Shown here: one piece after another, positions 1-7,362 of the stretch
How the letters are laid out: each line of letters opens with the position of its first letter
How positions within the stretch are numbered: the first letter of the stretch is position 1
NCBI GenBank assembly: GCA_030620005.1
Contig: JAUXAJ010000111.1
Coordinates: 1-14,482, forward strand
Reading direction: 5' to 3'
DNA from: Promethearchaeota archaeon
GTDB lineage: Archaea; Asgardarchaeota; Lokiarchaeia; Sigynarchaeales; SOKP01
Length of the DNA: 14,482 bases
Translations under genes and position numbers: made by a program
Notes under the pieces: generated by a model
Seen by the model: the letters and a program-made list of their open reading frames with translations, nothing else
Databases searched by the model: none
What the model was told of the DNA's origin: nothing

Positions 1-70
1 ATTTAACATAGTCTACAAATTTTATTATTTTCTCTTATTAACTCAGTTTAAAAAGGATATCCAAATTTAC

Positions 71-95
71 AATACTCTTAATCATTGAGAGTATT
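71..95. repeat. short inverted repeat (hairpin)
   Basis: AATACTCT (71-78) is the exact reverse complement of AGAGTATT (88-95), with a 9-base gap. No gene was found in 1-281. On the minus strand this lies in the 3' flank of the oxidoreductase gene and could help end or stabilise its transcript, but no long T run follows it. Confidence 0.4.
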
Positions 96-141
96 AATAG
101 TATTAATTTAAAGAATTTGAAAATATAAGGCTTTTAAAGTC

Positions 142-223
142 TTGCAATTCAATTGGAAGGTACTATAACGTGCCAAGCACTCAACTTCCTAATTCCATTT
201 AAAGTATTAAAATTGAATTGCGA
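142..223. repeat. nested inverted repeats, possible structured RNA
   Basis: GCAATTCAATT (144-154) is perfectly complementary to AATTGAATTGC (211-221), and the pairing can be extended by a wobble and a T-A pair. Inside lie GGAAG (155-159) with CTTCC (185-189), and at the top GTGC-CAA-GCAC (170-180). Three stems therefore nest in one arm about 80 bases long. The 3' side has an unpaired stretch (190-210), so it is not a simple terminator. It could be a structured element in the 3' flank of the oxidoreductase transcript, an independent small RNA or the ends of a small decayed element. No tRNA or box C/D signature was seen. The function is unknown. Confidence 0.4.
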
Positions 224-258
224 ATAATTTGATATTTGATAATAAGATTATAATTCAA

Positions 259-281
259 TATTTTAAGTCCGCTAACCGGAT
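259..281 (-). terminator. possible terminator of the FAD oxidoreductase gene
   Basis: Directly after the TGA stop at 282-284, the minus strand has a small hairpin, TCCG-GTTAG-CGGA (268-280), followed by an A/T-rich stretch. The stem is only 4 bp and the T content behind it is modest, so this is a weak call made mainly from its position. Confidence 0.25.
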
Positions 282-1640
282 TCAATTACGCCTGACTTGT
301 TTTTCAAAAATCTTCTCGATACACCGTTCAGCAGATTTAGTAGCATGCTGAAGACCGACTCCTTCTCCAGCAGTATCAGTACCCACGATGAAAAGGTCAT
401 TAATCGGTGTGTCGGGGCCCGGGCGGTCTTTTGTACCCTGACCGAGGATAAAAGCCGCACGAGTAGCGTAAGAGTACTGAACATGCTCCATTTCGATGTT
501 TCTTTCATCCACAAGTTCTGGATACCATTCATTCAGGACATTTTCTTGAACATCATTGACTATGCGCTTAGGGTCATCATCTTTAAAGGCAATGGATGCT
601 ATGGCAACAAGCTCTCTACCTTTCGGTGCAAGTCGAGGATCATAGGCTGTAAGCGAAACAATCCAGCAACTTGGCTTTGGAAATACAACCATCCGAGTCT
701 TCCGGTCACGAATTACCGGTTTTCGAAGGCCAAGCCAGCGAGTCACTCCATAGGTGGGTTGAAAGTTGCTGTACCGTGCGAACCATCCATTAGCAATGTC
801 TTTGGGAAGCAGATCGGGGAGGTTCCAGAGAGGAACATTACTAACAACATGTTTCCCGGAAATGAATCCATCTCTAGTCATCACGCCAACTGCTCGTCCA
901 TCTTCAACCACAATTTTTTCAACAGGAGTACCGAGCCACAAGTCACCAGAATAGGCATTTAGAACGGCGTTGACTAAACGACCCATCCCCCCAAGAACGT
1001 AACCATCATTGTTGTATGCTCCCGAACCAAATATAATCTTCCGAATCTTCGTTAAAAGTAATTCCTTCTTATCGAAATCTCGGAGCGACGAAATGCACTC
1101 ATAAGCCGATGCTTTCTCCATTGGGACTCCTGTGACTAAATATAGAGGGGCCTCCAGAACAGATCTAAGAACCCGATTCGAAACACCATGTCGATACAAA
1201 AACTCACTAAAAGTCATGTTTTGATACTGAACCATCTTCTCTCGAGACATGGTCTTGATTTTTGCGCCGAGCCGTAAGAGTTGCAGCCGTCCCTTGAAAC
1301 CCACTAGCGGCCATTTTAAAACCTCAAAAATTGTTGAAGGAGTTGTTGCCATATATTTGTTTAACTGGAAGAACCATCCCTCATGCGGAATAAACTGGAT
1401 CTCTTCAGGAACATACTTTTTCAGAAACCTACAGAATGAGCCGGTGTAAATCCGTGTAAGTATGTGCAGACCGTCGTCAACCTGATATCCATCCACATCG
1501 TAACTTCGCCATTTTCCTCCAACATATTGTTCCTTCTCTAAGATAAGCACTTTCATTCCAGATCTAGATAGACCAAGAGCTGTCAGGAGACCTCCAGCAC
1601 CACTCCCAATAACTATCACATCATAATCTGAGGAGGTCAC
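282..1640 (-). CDS. FAD-dependent oxidoreductase, phytoene desaturase (CrtI)-like
   Basis: This 452-residue protein is of normal length for the CrtI / amine-oxidase-like flavoprotein group. Residues 7-35 form the dinucleotide-binding beta-alpha-beta: G12-x-G14-x-x-G17 followed by acidic E35, then the VGGKWRS stretch (41-47) that contacts FAD in this group. The C-terminus carries the second FAD motif (LFIVGTDTAGEGVG, then a helix with AERCIEKIF). No signal peptide is seen, so it is probably cytosolic or peripheral to the membrane. The substrate cannot be read from sequence; isoprenoid or polyprenyl desaturation or saturation is the family's usual work. The start is GTG, supported by the SD GAGGGAG four bases upstream, and its first base overlaps the TAG of an upstream reading frame. 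The gene is markedly G+C richer than its flanks (32 of 60 bases in 421-480), which suggests acquisition or different expression constraints. Confidence 0.8.
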   Translation of the reverse strand: MTSSDYDVIVIGSGAGGLLTALGLSRSGMKVLILEKEQYVGGKWRSYDVDGYQVDDGLHILTRIYTGSFCRFLKKYVPEEIQFIPHEGWFFQLNKYMATTPSTIFEVLKWPLVGFKGRLQLLRLGAKIKTMSREKMVQYQNMTFSEFLYRHGVSNRVLRSVLEAPLYLVTGVPMEKASAYECISSLRDFDKKELLLTKIRKIIFGSGAYNNDGYVLGGMGRLVNAVLNAYSGDLWLGTPVEKIVVEDGRAVGVMTRDGFISGKHVVSNVPLWNLPDLLPKDIANGWFARYSNFQPTYGVTRWLGLRKPVIRDRKTRMVVFPKPSCWIVSLTAYDPRLAPKGRELVAIASIAFKDDDPKRIVNDVQENVLNEWYPELVDERNIEMEHVQYSYATRAAFILGQGTKDRPGPDTPINDLFIVGTDTAGEGVGLQHATKSAERCIEKIFEKQVRRN

Positions 1641-2014
1641 TATACTCCCTCAAAACTTGTTTTTAAAATGTCGTATAATGGCGACTCTGTCAATTCCTTT
1701 GAAATAGTATCATTTAAAGTGCTACATATCGATTTGAAAAGCAATAATTCTTCACGAGTCAAGATTGTGAGCAATTCTAAATAATTGAAAATTTTATAAA
1801 TACGCAAAGTAAATACATTAGTTTTTTTAAATAAAATAAGTTTTTCACTTTATTTAATTAGTCTTCAATAATCCTCGAAAAAGCGTGAATCTTCATCAAC
1901 GATTCAAACTCTGTTTTTTCAAAAATAAAATTGAATCTATTAAATTATTTCTACAATCGTCTTATATTGTTAATTAATAATATTACTTTTTAAGTCTGCT
2001 GTCCAATCATCCAT
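1640..2014 (-). pseudogene. probable decayed small gene upstream of the oxidoreductase
   Basis: Minus-strand reading from ATG 2014 gives a credible N-terminus (MDDWTADLKSNIIN) behind AAGGA, then stops. Further protein-like pieces follow in shifting frames: QYKTIVEII, then NRFNFIFEKTEFESL and MKIHAFSRIIED. After these comes an open run of 69 codons (1849-1643) ending LTREELLLFK, SICSTLNDTISKELTES and ILKTSFEGV before a TAG at 1642-1640. The TAG overlaps the oxidoreductase GTG by one base, as expected for a translationally coupled operon pair. I read this as a remnant of a gene that once led the operon. Alternatively only the last piece is expressed, from a TTG at 1807. The product is not recognised. 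A TATA-like stretch on the minus strand near 2066-2080 could drive both. The multi-frame reconstruction is inference. Confidence 0.35.
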
Positions 2015-2112
2015 TTTCCTTAGTACTCTGTTTCTCAATATAATGAAACCATTAATATTTGTAATTTTTAAATATTTTTGGGAATGTAATGTCCTAAAAT
2101 TTTCCATAATAC

Positions 2113-2120
2113 ATATAAAT
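2113..2120 (+). promoter_or_regulatory. TATA-like box for the two-gene unit
   Basis: ATATAAAT lies about 95 bases before ATG 2211. An archaeal start about 25 bases downstream would leave a leader of roughly 65-70 bases. The leader includes an eight-T run at 2155-2162 and has no clear SD before the ATG. Confidence 0.4.
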
Positions 2121-2210
2121 AGGTTTTTCAAAATAAATATTGAAGGAACACAAGTTTTTTTTTAGGTTAGCTTGAATTATTAAATCCGAATTAATTTAGA
2201 ATAACGACTC

Positions 2211-2789
2211 ATGAGAAAAGAAATTAAAAGAAATCTAATAATTACGATTTTTATTTTATTTTGTTTCAATTTTATATTTTCATACATCTACAATAATTTT
2301 TTTAGCGTAAAGACGGTTTACGATAGTGTTGGTTCGGGTCGTTTAGAAGCCGCGACAATGGCGTCTAGAGTCGATTATTTTATACCCATATTAATTATTG
2401 TAAATATATCAATTATTGTAATTAGTTCTATTTCGGTAAGCAGATATCTAATAGATTTTGAAAATTTTCCCGCAATGAGTAATTTTTACTCTAGATTTTC
2501 CAAAAGCCTAAAAAAATCAAAAGAAATTATTGATAAAAGGATAGATAATAATTTTTTAATACAAGTAATTGAAAAAAGTCTAACTAGAACTCAATCATTT
2601 GTATCTCCAAAATTAGAATTAACGGCAATCTCCGATGATCTCCTTAAAAAAATTGATAATTTTCGGTGGAAAAGCCAAAATGAGAAATTTCAATTCATTA
2701 AAGAATTGATTGCTTTAACTCCAAAAGAAAGAGAAGATATTCTTGATTACATGTTAAAAAAAACAGTAAAAGATTCGCTTTCAACTTAA
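2211..2789 (+). CDS. two-helix membrane protein of unknown function
   Basis: I do not recognise a family. The 192 residues start with a basic stretch (MRKEIKR), followed by a first membrane helix at about 9-27. A 25-residue loop is probably outside, and a second helix spans about 57-76. A charged, mostly helical tail (about 80-192) should lie in the cytoplasm by the positive-inside rule. The tail has KLELTAISDDLLKKI and ends in a helix-like segment, TPKEREDILDYMLKK. The downstream winged-helix gene follows closely (about 22 bases to its likely start, same strand). The pair may be a membrane sensor with its transcription regulator; this is inferred from context only. The ATG has no strong SD, so a long leader or weak initiation is likely. 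Confidence 0.75.
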   Translation: MRKEIKRNLIITIFILFCFNFIFSYIYNNFFSVKTVYDSVGSGRLEAATMASRVDYFIPILIIVNISIIVISSISVSRYLIDFENFPAMSNFYSRFSKSLKKSKEIIDKRIDNNFLIQVIEKSLTRTQSFVSPKLELTAISDDLLKKIDNFRWKSQNEKFQFIKELIALTPKEREDILDYMLKKTVKDSLST

Positions 2790-2796
2790 TTATTTT

Positions 2797-2802
2797 GGAG
2801 GT
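2797..2802 (+). promoter_or_regulatory. strong SD that decides the start of the winged-helix gene
   Basis: GGAGGT is a full archaeal SD. Nine bases after it lies CTG 2812, in frame with the downstream ORF. The first in-frame ATG/GTG/TTG is GTG 2845, 42 bases away. The only near ATG (2819) is out of frame and closes after 12 codons. The SD therefore points to initiation at CTG 2812. Confidence 0.55.
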
Positions 2803-2811
2803 ATTATAAAA

Positions 2812-3492
2812 CTGACTAATGAACTTCTTAATTACGAAGATATCGTGCTTCAAATAATTCAAGAATATTTAAATAAGAATAGATATTTCATTTTTGAAAA
2901 AATTATTCCATATATTAATGTTAGAGTAAAAAAATACTCAATTAACATCAATTACGCCGGAATAAGGGAAATTCTTAAATCTTTAATCAAAAAAAAGCAG
3001 ATTTTAGAAAAATCTAAACTTACTAAGGAAGATGTTTTAGACAACAATAATCGGAAAAGAATACATGAGTTCATAATTGAAAATCCTGGCGTTTATTTTA
3101 ACCAAATCGCAAAAAAACTGAATTTAAGTAACTACATTCTAGCTTGGCATCTTAAAATCTTATTAAAATTCAGTTATATTAGAAGTAAAGAAATTGACAA
3201 ACACGAGGTTTTTTTTAGCGCAGAGTTATCTACTGAGAAAGATGGACTCTTATCCTTTATTACTAAAGAGAAGGTTAAAAAATTAATCGATTACCTTAAA
3301 TATAATCAAGAAGGGTGTTCTAAAACGCAAGTCTCCAAAGAACTCCACATGCATTTTTCAACTGTTAATAAATACTTAGAAAAACTTGATGAATTTGGAA
3401 TTATAGTCAAAAAAAGATTTTCTTCAAAAACATTATTTTTTCTTTCTAAAAAGTATTATAAAGAAATTGAAGAAAAAAGTAATTATAATTAA
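2812..3492 (+). CDS. tandem winged-helix DNA-binding protein (probable transcription regulator)
   Basis: From CTG 2812 the protein has 226 residues; from GTG 2845 it has 215. Using GTG numbering, an N-terminal helical domain (1-55) may be a divergent winged helix. A clear ArsR-like winged helix occupies about 68-127: IHEFIIENPGVYFNQIAKKL, a recognition helix around SNYILAWHLKILLKF, then a wing ending VFFSAEL. A second clear winged helix lies at about 138-203: KLIDYLKYNQEGCSKTQVSK, VNKYLEKLDEFGIIVKK, then a wing. Paired winged helices with a WHL motif in the first recognition helix are common in archaeal regulators. The 11-residue CTG extension (TNELLNYEDI...) is helix-like and fits the fold. 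It is probably co-transcribed with the upstream membrane protein. Its TAA shares the TTAA palindrome at 3489-3492 with the opposing gene. Confidence 0.75.
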   Translation: MTNELLNYEDIVLQIIQEYLNKNRYFIFEKIIPYINVRVKKYSININYAGIREILKSLIKKKQILEKSKLTKEDVLDNNNRKRIHEFIIENPGVYFNQIAKKLNLSNYILAWHLKILLKFSYIRSKEIDKHEVFFSAELSTEKDGLLSFITKEKVKKLIDYLKYNQEGCSKTQVSKELHMHFSTVNKYLEKLDEFGIIVKKRFSSKTLFFLSKKYYKEIEEKSNYN

Positions 3493-4175
3493 ATGCTGTT
3501 ACCACAATATGGGCAATACGGTTTATCTTCTCTTTTTTCATTATCGCGCGATAACTTTGGCTTAAAATTTTCCAAATCTATACTTTTATTTTGTTCATTG
3601 AAAGTATTTTGATTTTTTAAAGCATTTCCACATTTATAGCAAAAAAAAGCGTTCTTAAGCTTTTTAACTCCGCAATAAGCACAAAATTGAACGTCGGAAT
3701 TCAATGCCTTTCCACAATTATGACAAAATATTGCATTTTCCATTATTTTTACTCCGCACTTTAAACACGCTCTAATATGAATGTTTAAATTCTTATTAAA
3801 ACAACTTCCTTGAGTTTTTTCCCGATTTTCTTGTCTATATCGTATTGAATTTTTATTCCAATTATTACTCAATCGTTTAAAAATTAAAAATAGAACAAAC
3901 ATTCCTAAAAAATCATAAATGATGTAGTAAAATTGATAGAAATAATAGGGATAAAAGAAGTAATGGTCTGAAAATACTAATATTACAATAATTATAATAA
4001 TAAATACTATTATAATTCCATTTTTATGCTTTTTAAACAAATTTTCTAGCAATTTTTTTCTAATAATGGAGCATCCCGCAACTATTGCGGTCAAAAATCC
4101 TATGAAAACCAAAATTCCTAAGAAAACCAAGGTTGGGAATATTGGAGGGTAAACTGCTATGGATGTAAATATCAT
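3489..4175 (-). CDS. membrane protein with cytoplasmic double zinc ribbon
   Basis: The 228 residues divide into a membrane part and a zinc part. Hydrophobic helices lie at about 13-34, 52-68 and 79-98, with an aromatic Y/F-rich stretch (71-86) between the last two. After a basic linker come two CxxC...CxxC ribbons: C137/C140 with C151/C154, and C165/C168 with C179/C182. A lone CPYC (C221/C224) at the very C-terminus is half a ribbon. Double zinc ribbons usually bind protein or nucleic acid partners, and this one would be tethered to the inner face of the membrane. No enzyme motif is seen. ATG 4175 has a partial SD (AAGTGAT) and a TATA-like box close upstream. The gene runs head-on into the winged-helix gene and overlaps it by four bases. 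Confidence 0.75.
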   Translation of the reverse strand: MIFTSIAVYPPIFPTLVFLGILVFIGFLTAIVAGCSIIRKKLLENLFKKHKNGIIIVFIIIIIVILVFSDHYFFYPYYFYQFYYIIYDFLGMFVLFLIFKRLSNNWNKNSIRYRQENREKTQGSCFNKNLNIHIRACLKCGVKIMENAIFCHNCGKALNSDVQFCAYCGVKKLKNAFFCYKCGNALKNQNTFNEQNKSIDLENFKPKLSRDNEKREDKPYCPYCGNSI

Positions 4176-4209
4176 GATTTATCACTTGTTATTTGAAATT
4201 TTATTTAAT

Positions 4210-4223
4210 TACCTTATATAAAT
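4210..4223 (-). promoter_or_regulatory. TATA-like box for the zinc-ribbon membrane protein
   Basis: The minus strand reads TTATTTATATAAGG here, about 35-45 bases before ATG 4175. A start about 25 bases on would give a leader of about 15 bases. Confidence 0.4.
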
Positions 4224-4323
4224 AATTTAACTGATCATATTTGAAGGCATAAAGGAAAAAACTGAGATACTATTATTTTCAAAAACAAATTTTCATTGAA
4301 ACGCCTTGTTAAATAATGATATA

Positions 4324-4333
4324 TAAAAAAAAT
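4324..4333 (-). terminator. T-run terminator of the alpha-mannosidase gene
   Basis: About 45 bases after the mannosidase TAG (4376-4378) the minus strand has a run of eight or more T. Archaeal RNA polymerase can terminate at such runs without a strong hairpin. The remaining spacer up to 4175 holds only the promoter of the next gene. Confidence 0.4.
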
Positions 4334-4375
4334 AGTTGACTTGACGATTAGATTTTGATGGTAATTGATGTAATT

Positions 4376-7198
4376 CTAATTTAGTTCAAAATTGATCTTG
4401 ATTGTTGCAATTACATTTGGCTCTAAAGTCAATTCAAGATTATTACTATTAATAATGCTTATCTTTGCTCTTATTTCGTTATCGGGCTTCTCTTCAAGGA
4501 AATTTACTATTTCTGCATTTTTTACTCTTATTCCTTCATATAAATTAAGCTTAGCTTTCTGTGTATTTGATGAAATATTATAGAATCTAATAACTAGATG
4601 ATTTCCTTCTTCAGATTTTTTCAAAATGCTCAATAAGACGTTTTTATTGTCAATTTCAAGAAAACTTAGCTCTGTTGGTAGATATGGTTCGAATTCTTTC
4701 TTTGGTGATTGAATCATATAAGATAAAACACCTTGCATGTTAAAAAACATCCTGTCCAAAACTCGTAGAGGAGACCTTGTCATGAGGGGGATTGTTAGTT
4801 TTAATGGATTATTGAATTCTTTTCCTTTCACATGCATTTCTGAATCTATCCAATTAGACTTGCCGTTTTCAATGACAAGGGATAATTCAAATACATGCTT
4901 GCCAATGCATTGAGCGCCGGGAGTGTTTAAATCTGGACCCGCGTTGGATAATCTTGACGCCATATCGCCTCTAGATAACCATTCTATACATCTTATAAGA
5001 GTTATTGCCAGCGTTATCGTTTGATCTTCATTTCTTATTGCTTCGTATTCCGGTAATCCTTTATTCAAGACGGCAATGCATGTAGTTCCGTCGCTTATGG
5101 CTATAAAATCTTTTTGATGATTGGTTGGTAATGGCATCTGAGCCCATTTTTCCACATTTGGAAGGTCTACATTTCTCGGTACCACATAGAAATGCCCATC
5201 AACGTGAATTTTATCGGCTTTAATGTTTGAAGGAAATAATGCGCGGATTCTATGATCTCTACTGTTATTTTCCAACTCGATTTTAAAATCAATGCGATTA
5301 ATTTTTTTATACAACGATATGTATAAATTGATTTTATTATCAACGAGTGTCTCACTTCTATCAATTCGATCTTTTGATAGAGCAAGAGGTAATTTTAGAT
5401 TCATTTCAATTTTAATCGCTTTGTGCGTAGGACCATTTACTAATGGAGAAATTTTAATTATTTCTGCCTGTTCAGTTGTGTATATTTTATCTGATTGATG
5501 TTCTTTTGGACCCGAAAAATCGTATTCGTCGCCCCAATCGCCAACATCTTCGAATAAACAGACGTTTTCATGTAATATTCCGCTCTTTTTATTAACCACA
5601 TTAATTTTACCGTTGTTTTTAACTTCAATTCGATAATATTCATTCTCCAGTGAATTTTGCTCCAGTTTAAAGTCTTCAATTTCAATAGTAAAATCTTTTG
5701 GTTTCTCTTGTGGAATTAAGTAAAACACTTTATATCCACAAGCAGGAACTTCCGCTATAAAAGTGAACCTATGACTTATATTATTTTCTTGCGAAAATCT
5801 AGGTTTTTCCTTGATAAGAAAACTTTGAAATTCATATTCTTTTCCTCCAGCATCCATTAATTTAAGCACATTAAAAGCAAGATCTTTACCTTTTTGCACG
5901 TGTAAAATACCATTAAAGCTTACGACATCTTCGCGCTTCCAAGGAAGGGGATTATAGACAATTATTGTAGTTGCTTTGCTGTTTTTAGAATCAATTTTGA
6001 TTAAATCCGTGAGGTATAGAAGCGAGTTTTTGAAAATTTCCAAACCAATTTGTTCTGCCCAATCAAACCTCGTTTTCATCTCGTCGTGAACTTCATCGAT
6101 AGAACACCCACAAATCGAATCGTGAGGGTGGTTTTTTATTAACCATTTTAAACCTGTTAGAATGTAAGTGTTCGGGTAATTAAATTTTTTATACTTATCG
6201 AGTGCCCACGCCATCGTAGATAAGGGTTCAGCACATTTCTCGTATAAATACTCGATTTCCGTGTTTCTTTGCTTTATCCACATTCGGGCGGAAAAGACAC
6301 CTGATAATAAATGAGCGTACTTAGCACCCCTAAGTTCTCCTTGAAAAGAATTTAGTTTTGGTTTTGCACTTAAAACTTTATCAACATAATACTCGAAATC
6401 ATTCTGCTCCAATAATATATCAGGATTATCTTCATTCCATTGTTTTACTATATCAGGAATTTCTGGACGAGCTTCGTGATGATCTGACCCGCTGTTAAGT
6501 AAAGCGTAAGGCGTGGCTGTGTATTTCTCAAAACTTTGTATCACCTTCTTAATTTTCCTAAGAGCTGGTTTGTATCGCCCGCCTATTATCTTGGTATTTA
6601 CATCTGCATAGGATGAATAGCTTAAAATTAAGTGAATTCCTAAAATCGACGCTGCATTTCCTGGAGCGTTCCACAGGAACTCTATGTTTAAATTATTTTT
6701 AACAAATTCATCCCCAAACCCTCTCCAAAAAAGCACGGATGGAATTTCACAGCCAGCTAAAATTTGAGGTAATTGAGCAATGTGACCAAAAGGATCTGGA
6801 ATATATCCTGCCTTCATTACTCTACCAAACTTTCTGGCAATTTGATGTCCTATCATCAAGTTCCTGATCATTGATTCACCGCTAATTAAAAACTCGTCCG
6901 GTAGAATGTACATTGGACCGACTGACAAGCGCCTTTCTTTCACGTACTTTTTTATTTCCTCTTCTTTTTCGGGTCGCACCTCTAAATAATCTTCCAACGG
7001 AATCGTTTGGCCGTCTAACGTAAAATTCTTATAATTGGGGTTAGTTTTTAAAATTTCTAGCAATTTATCCATTAGAACTACTAATCTTGCCCGAACCTCT
7101 TGAAATGTAATATACCAATCGCGCTTTATACTTCAATCGTATAAAGTTTCACGGTCCCAATGAGTTTCAGGAACAACAATAATGTGATTTGTCTTCAT
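4376..7198 (-). CDS. GH38 alpha-mannosidase, interrupted by a predicted 30-nt intron
   Basis: This is a retaining, metal-dependent exo-alpha-mannosidase with no signal peptide, so probably cytosolic. From ATG 7198 the frame reads MKTNHIIVVPETHWDRE, meets an in-frame TGA (7135-7133), and resumes WYITFQEVRARLV at 7117 without changing frame. The ORF open from ATG 7072 has 898 residues but lacks H13-x-D15, the metal ligands (HWD). The rest of the family pattern is intact: GYIPDPFGHIAQLPQIL with nucleophile Asp (D93 from 7072, D125 in the joined protein) and NHPHDSICGCSIDEVH with the other metal-ligand His (H317, or H349 joined). A helical middle domain and a long beta C-terminal part follow. Removing 7118-7147 gives 930 residues, normal for GH38. 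ATG 7072 has no SD. The long intact ORF after the TGA argues against an old pseudogene. If nothing removes or bypasses the TGA, only an inactive enzyme could be made. Confidence 0.85.
7118..7147 (-). other. predicted bulge-helix-bulge mRNA intron (30 nt) with in-frame TGA
   Basis: On the RNA strand the order is as follows. Exon CGUG pairs with intron CGCG (7123-7120) as a 4-bp central helix with one G-U pair. A 3-nt bulge AAA (7149-7147) follows. Then comes an 8-bp helix, CUUUAUAC (7146-7139) with GUAUAAAG (7131-7124), around the 7-nt loop GAUUGAA. A second 3-nt bulge, AUU (7119-7117), lies on the other side. Cutting after base two of each bulge removes 7147-7118 and joins CGT GAA to TGG TAT, restoring D-R-E-W-Y of the GH38 signature. 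This is the geometry recognised by archaeal tRNA-splicing endonuclease. The outer helix is weak (one or two pairs), so it would be a relaxed motif. The TGA sits in the hairpin. Alternatives are an insertion flanked by imperfect repeats (CGTGAA/CGCGAT) or ribosome bypassing. Confidence 0.55.
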
Positions 7199-7362
7199 TT
7201 TAATATCATTTTATATATATTGTTTAGTAATGTTTCCTTTAAGTTTAAAAATCATGATTGATATTTTTAAAATTATCTCCTATTAAAAATTATTGTAAAA
7301 AATAAATTTCTTATGGCTCCATTATTTTAGTCAAATTAAAATTAATCCTTAGTATCTTGATC
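7199..7362. promoter_or_regulatory. divergent promoter region, mannosidase and phosphoesterase
   Basis: These 164 bases separate two genes read outward. On the minus strand, ATATATATAAAA (about 7209-7220) is a good TATA-like box but sits only about 18 bases from ATG 7198. A second A/T box near 7236-7251 would allow a short leader. On the plus strand AAATTAAAATTA (7333-7344) lies about 25 bases before ATG 7363, which would give a leaderless message. No SD is seen on either side. Confidence 0.4.

Noticed and set aside
297..962. 221-codon plus-strand ORF and other plus-strand ORFs inside the oxidoreductase gene
   Set aside because: They lie antisense to a gene with clear FAD motifs, and their translations show no domain pattern. 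The higher G+C there makes long shadow frames likely.
5167..5685. Several 60-75 codon ORFs inside the mannosidase gene
   Set aside because: Out-of-frame shadows of a long, well-supported gene.
7133..7135. TGA as selenocysteine in the mannosidase
   Set aside because: GH38 has no selenocysteine or conserved cysteine at this place; the codon lies in ten residues absent from the family. I saw no obvious SECIS-like structure in the 3' flank.
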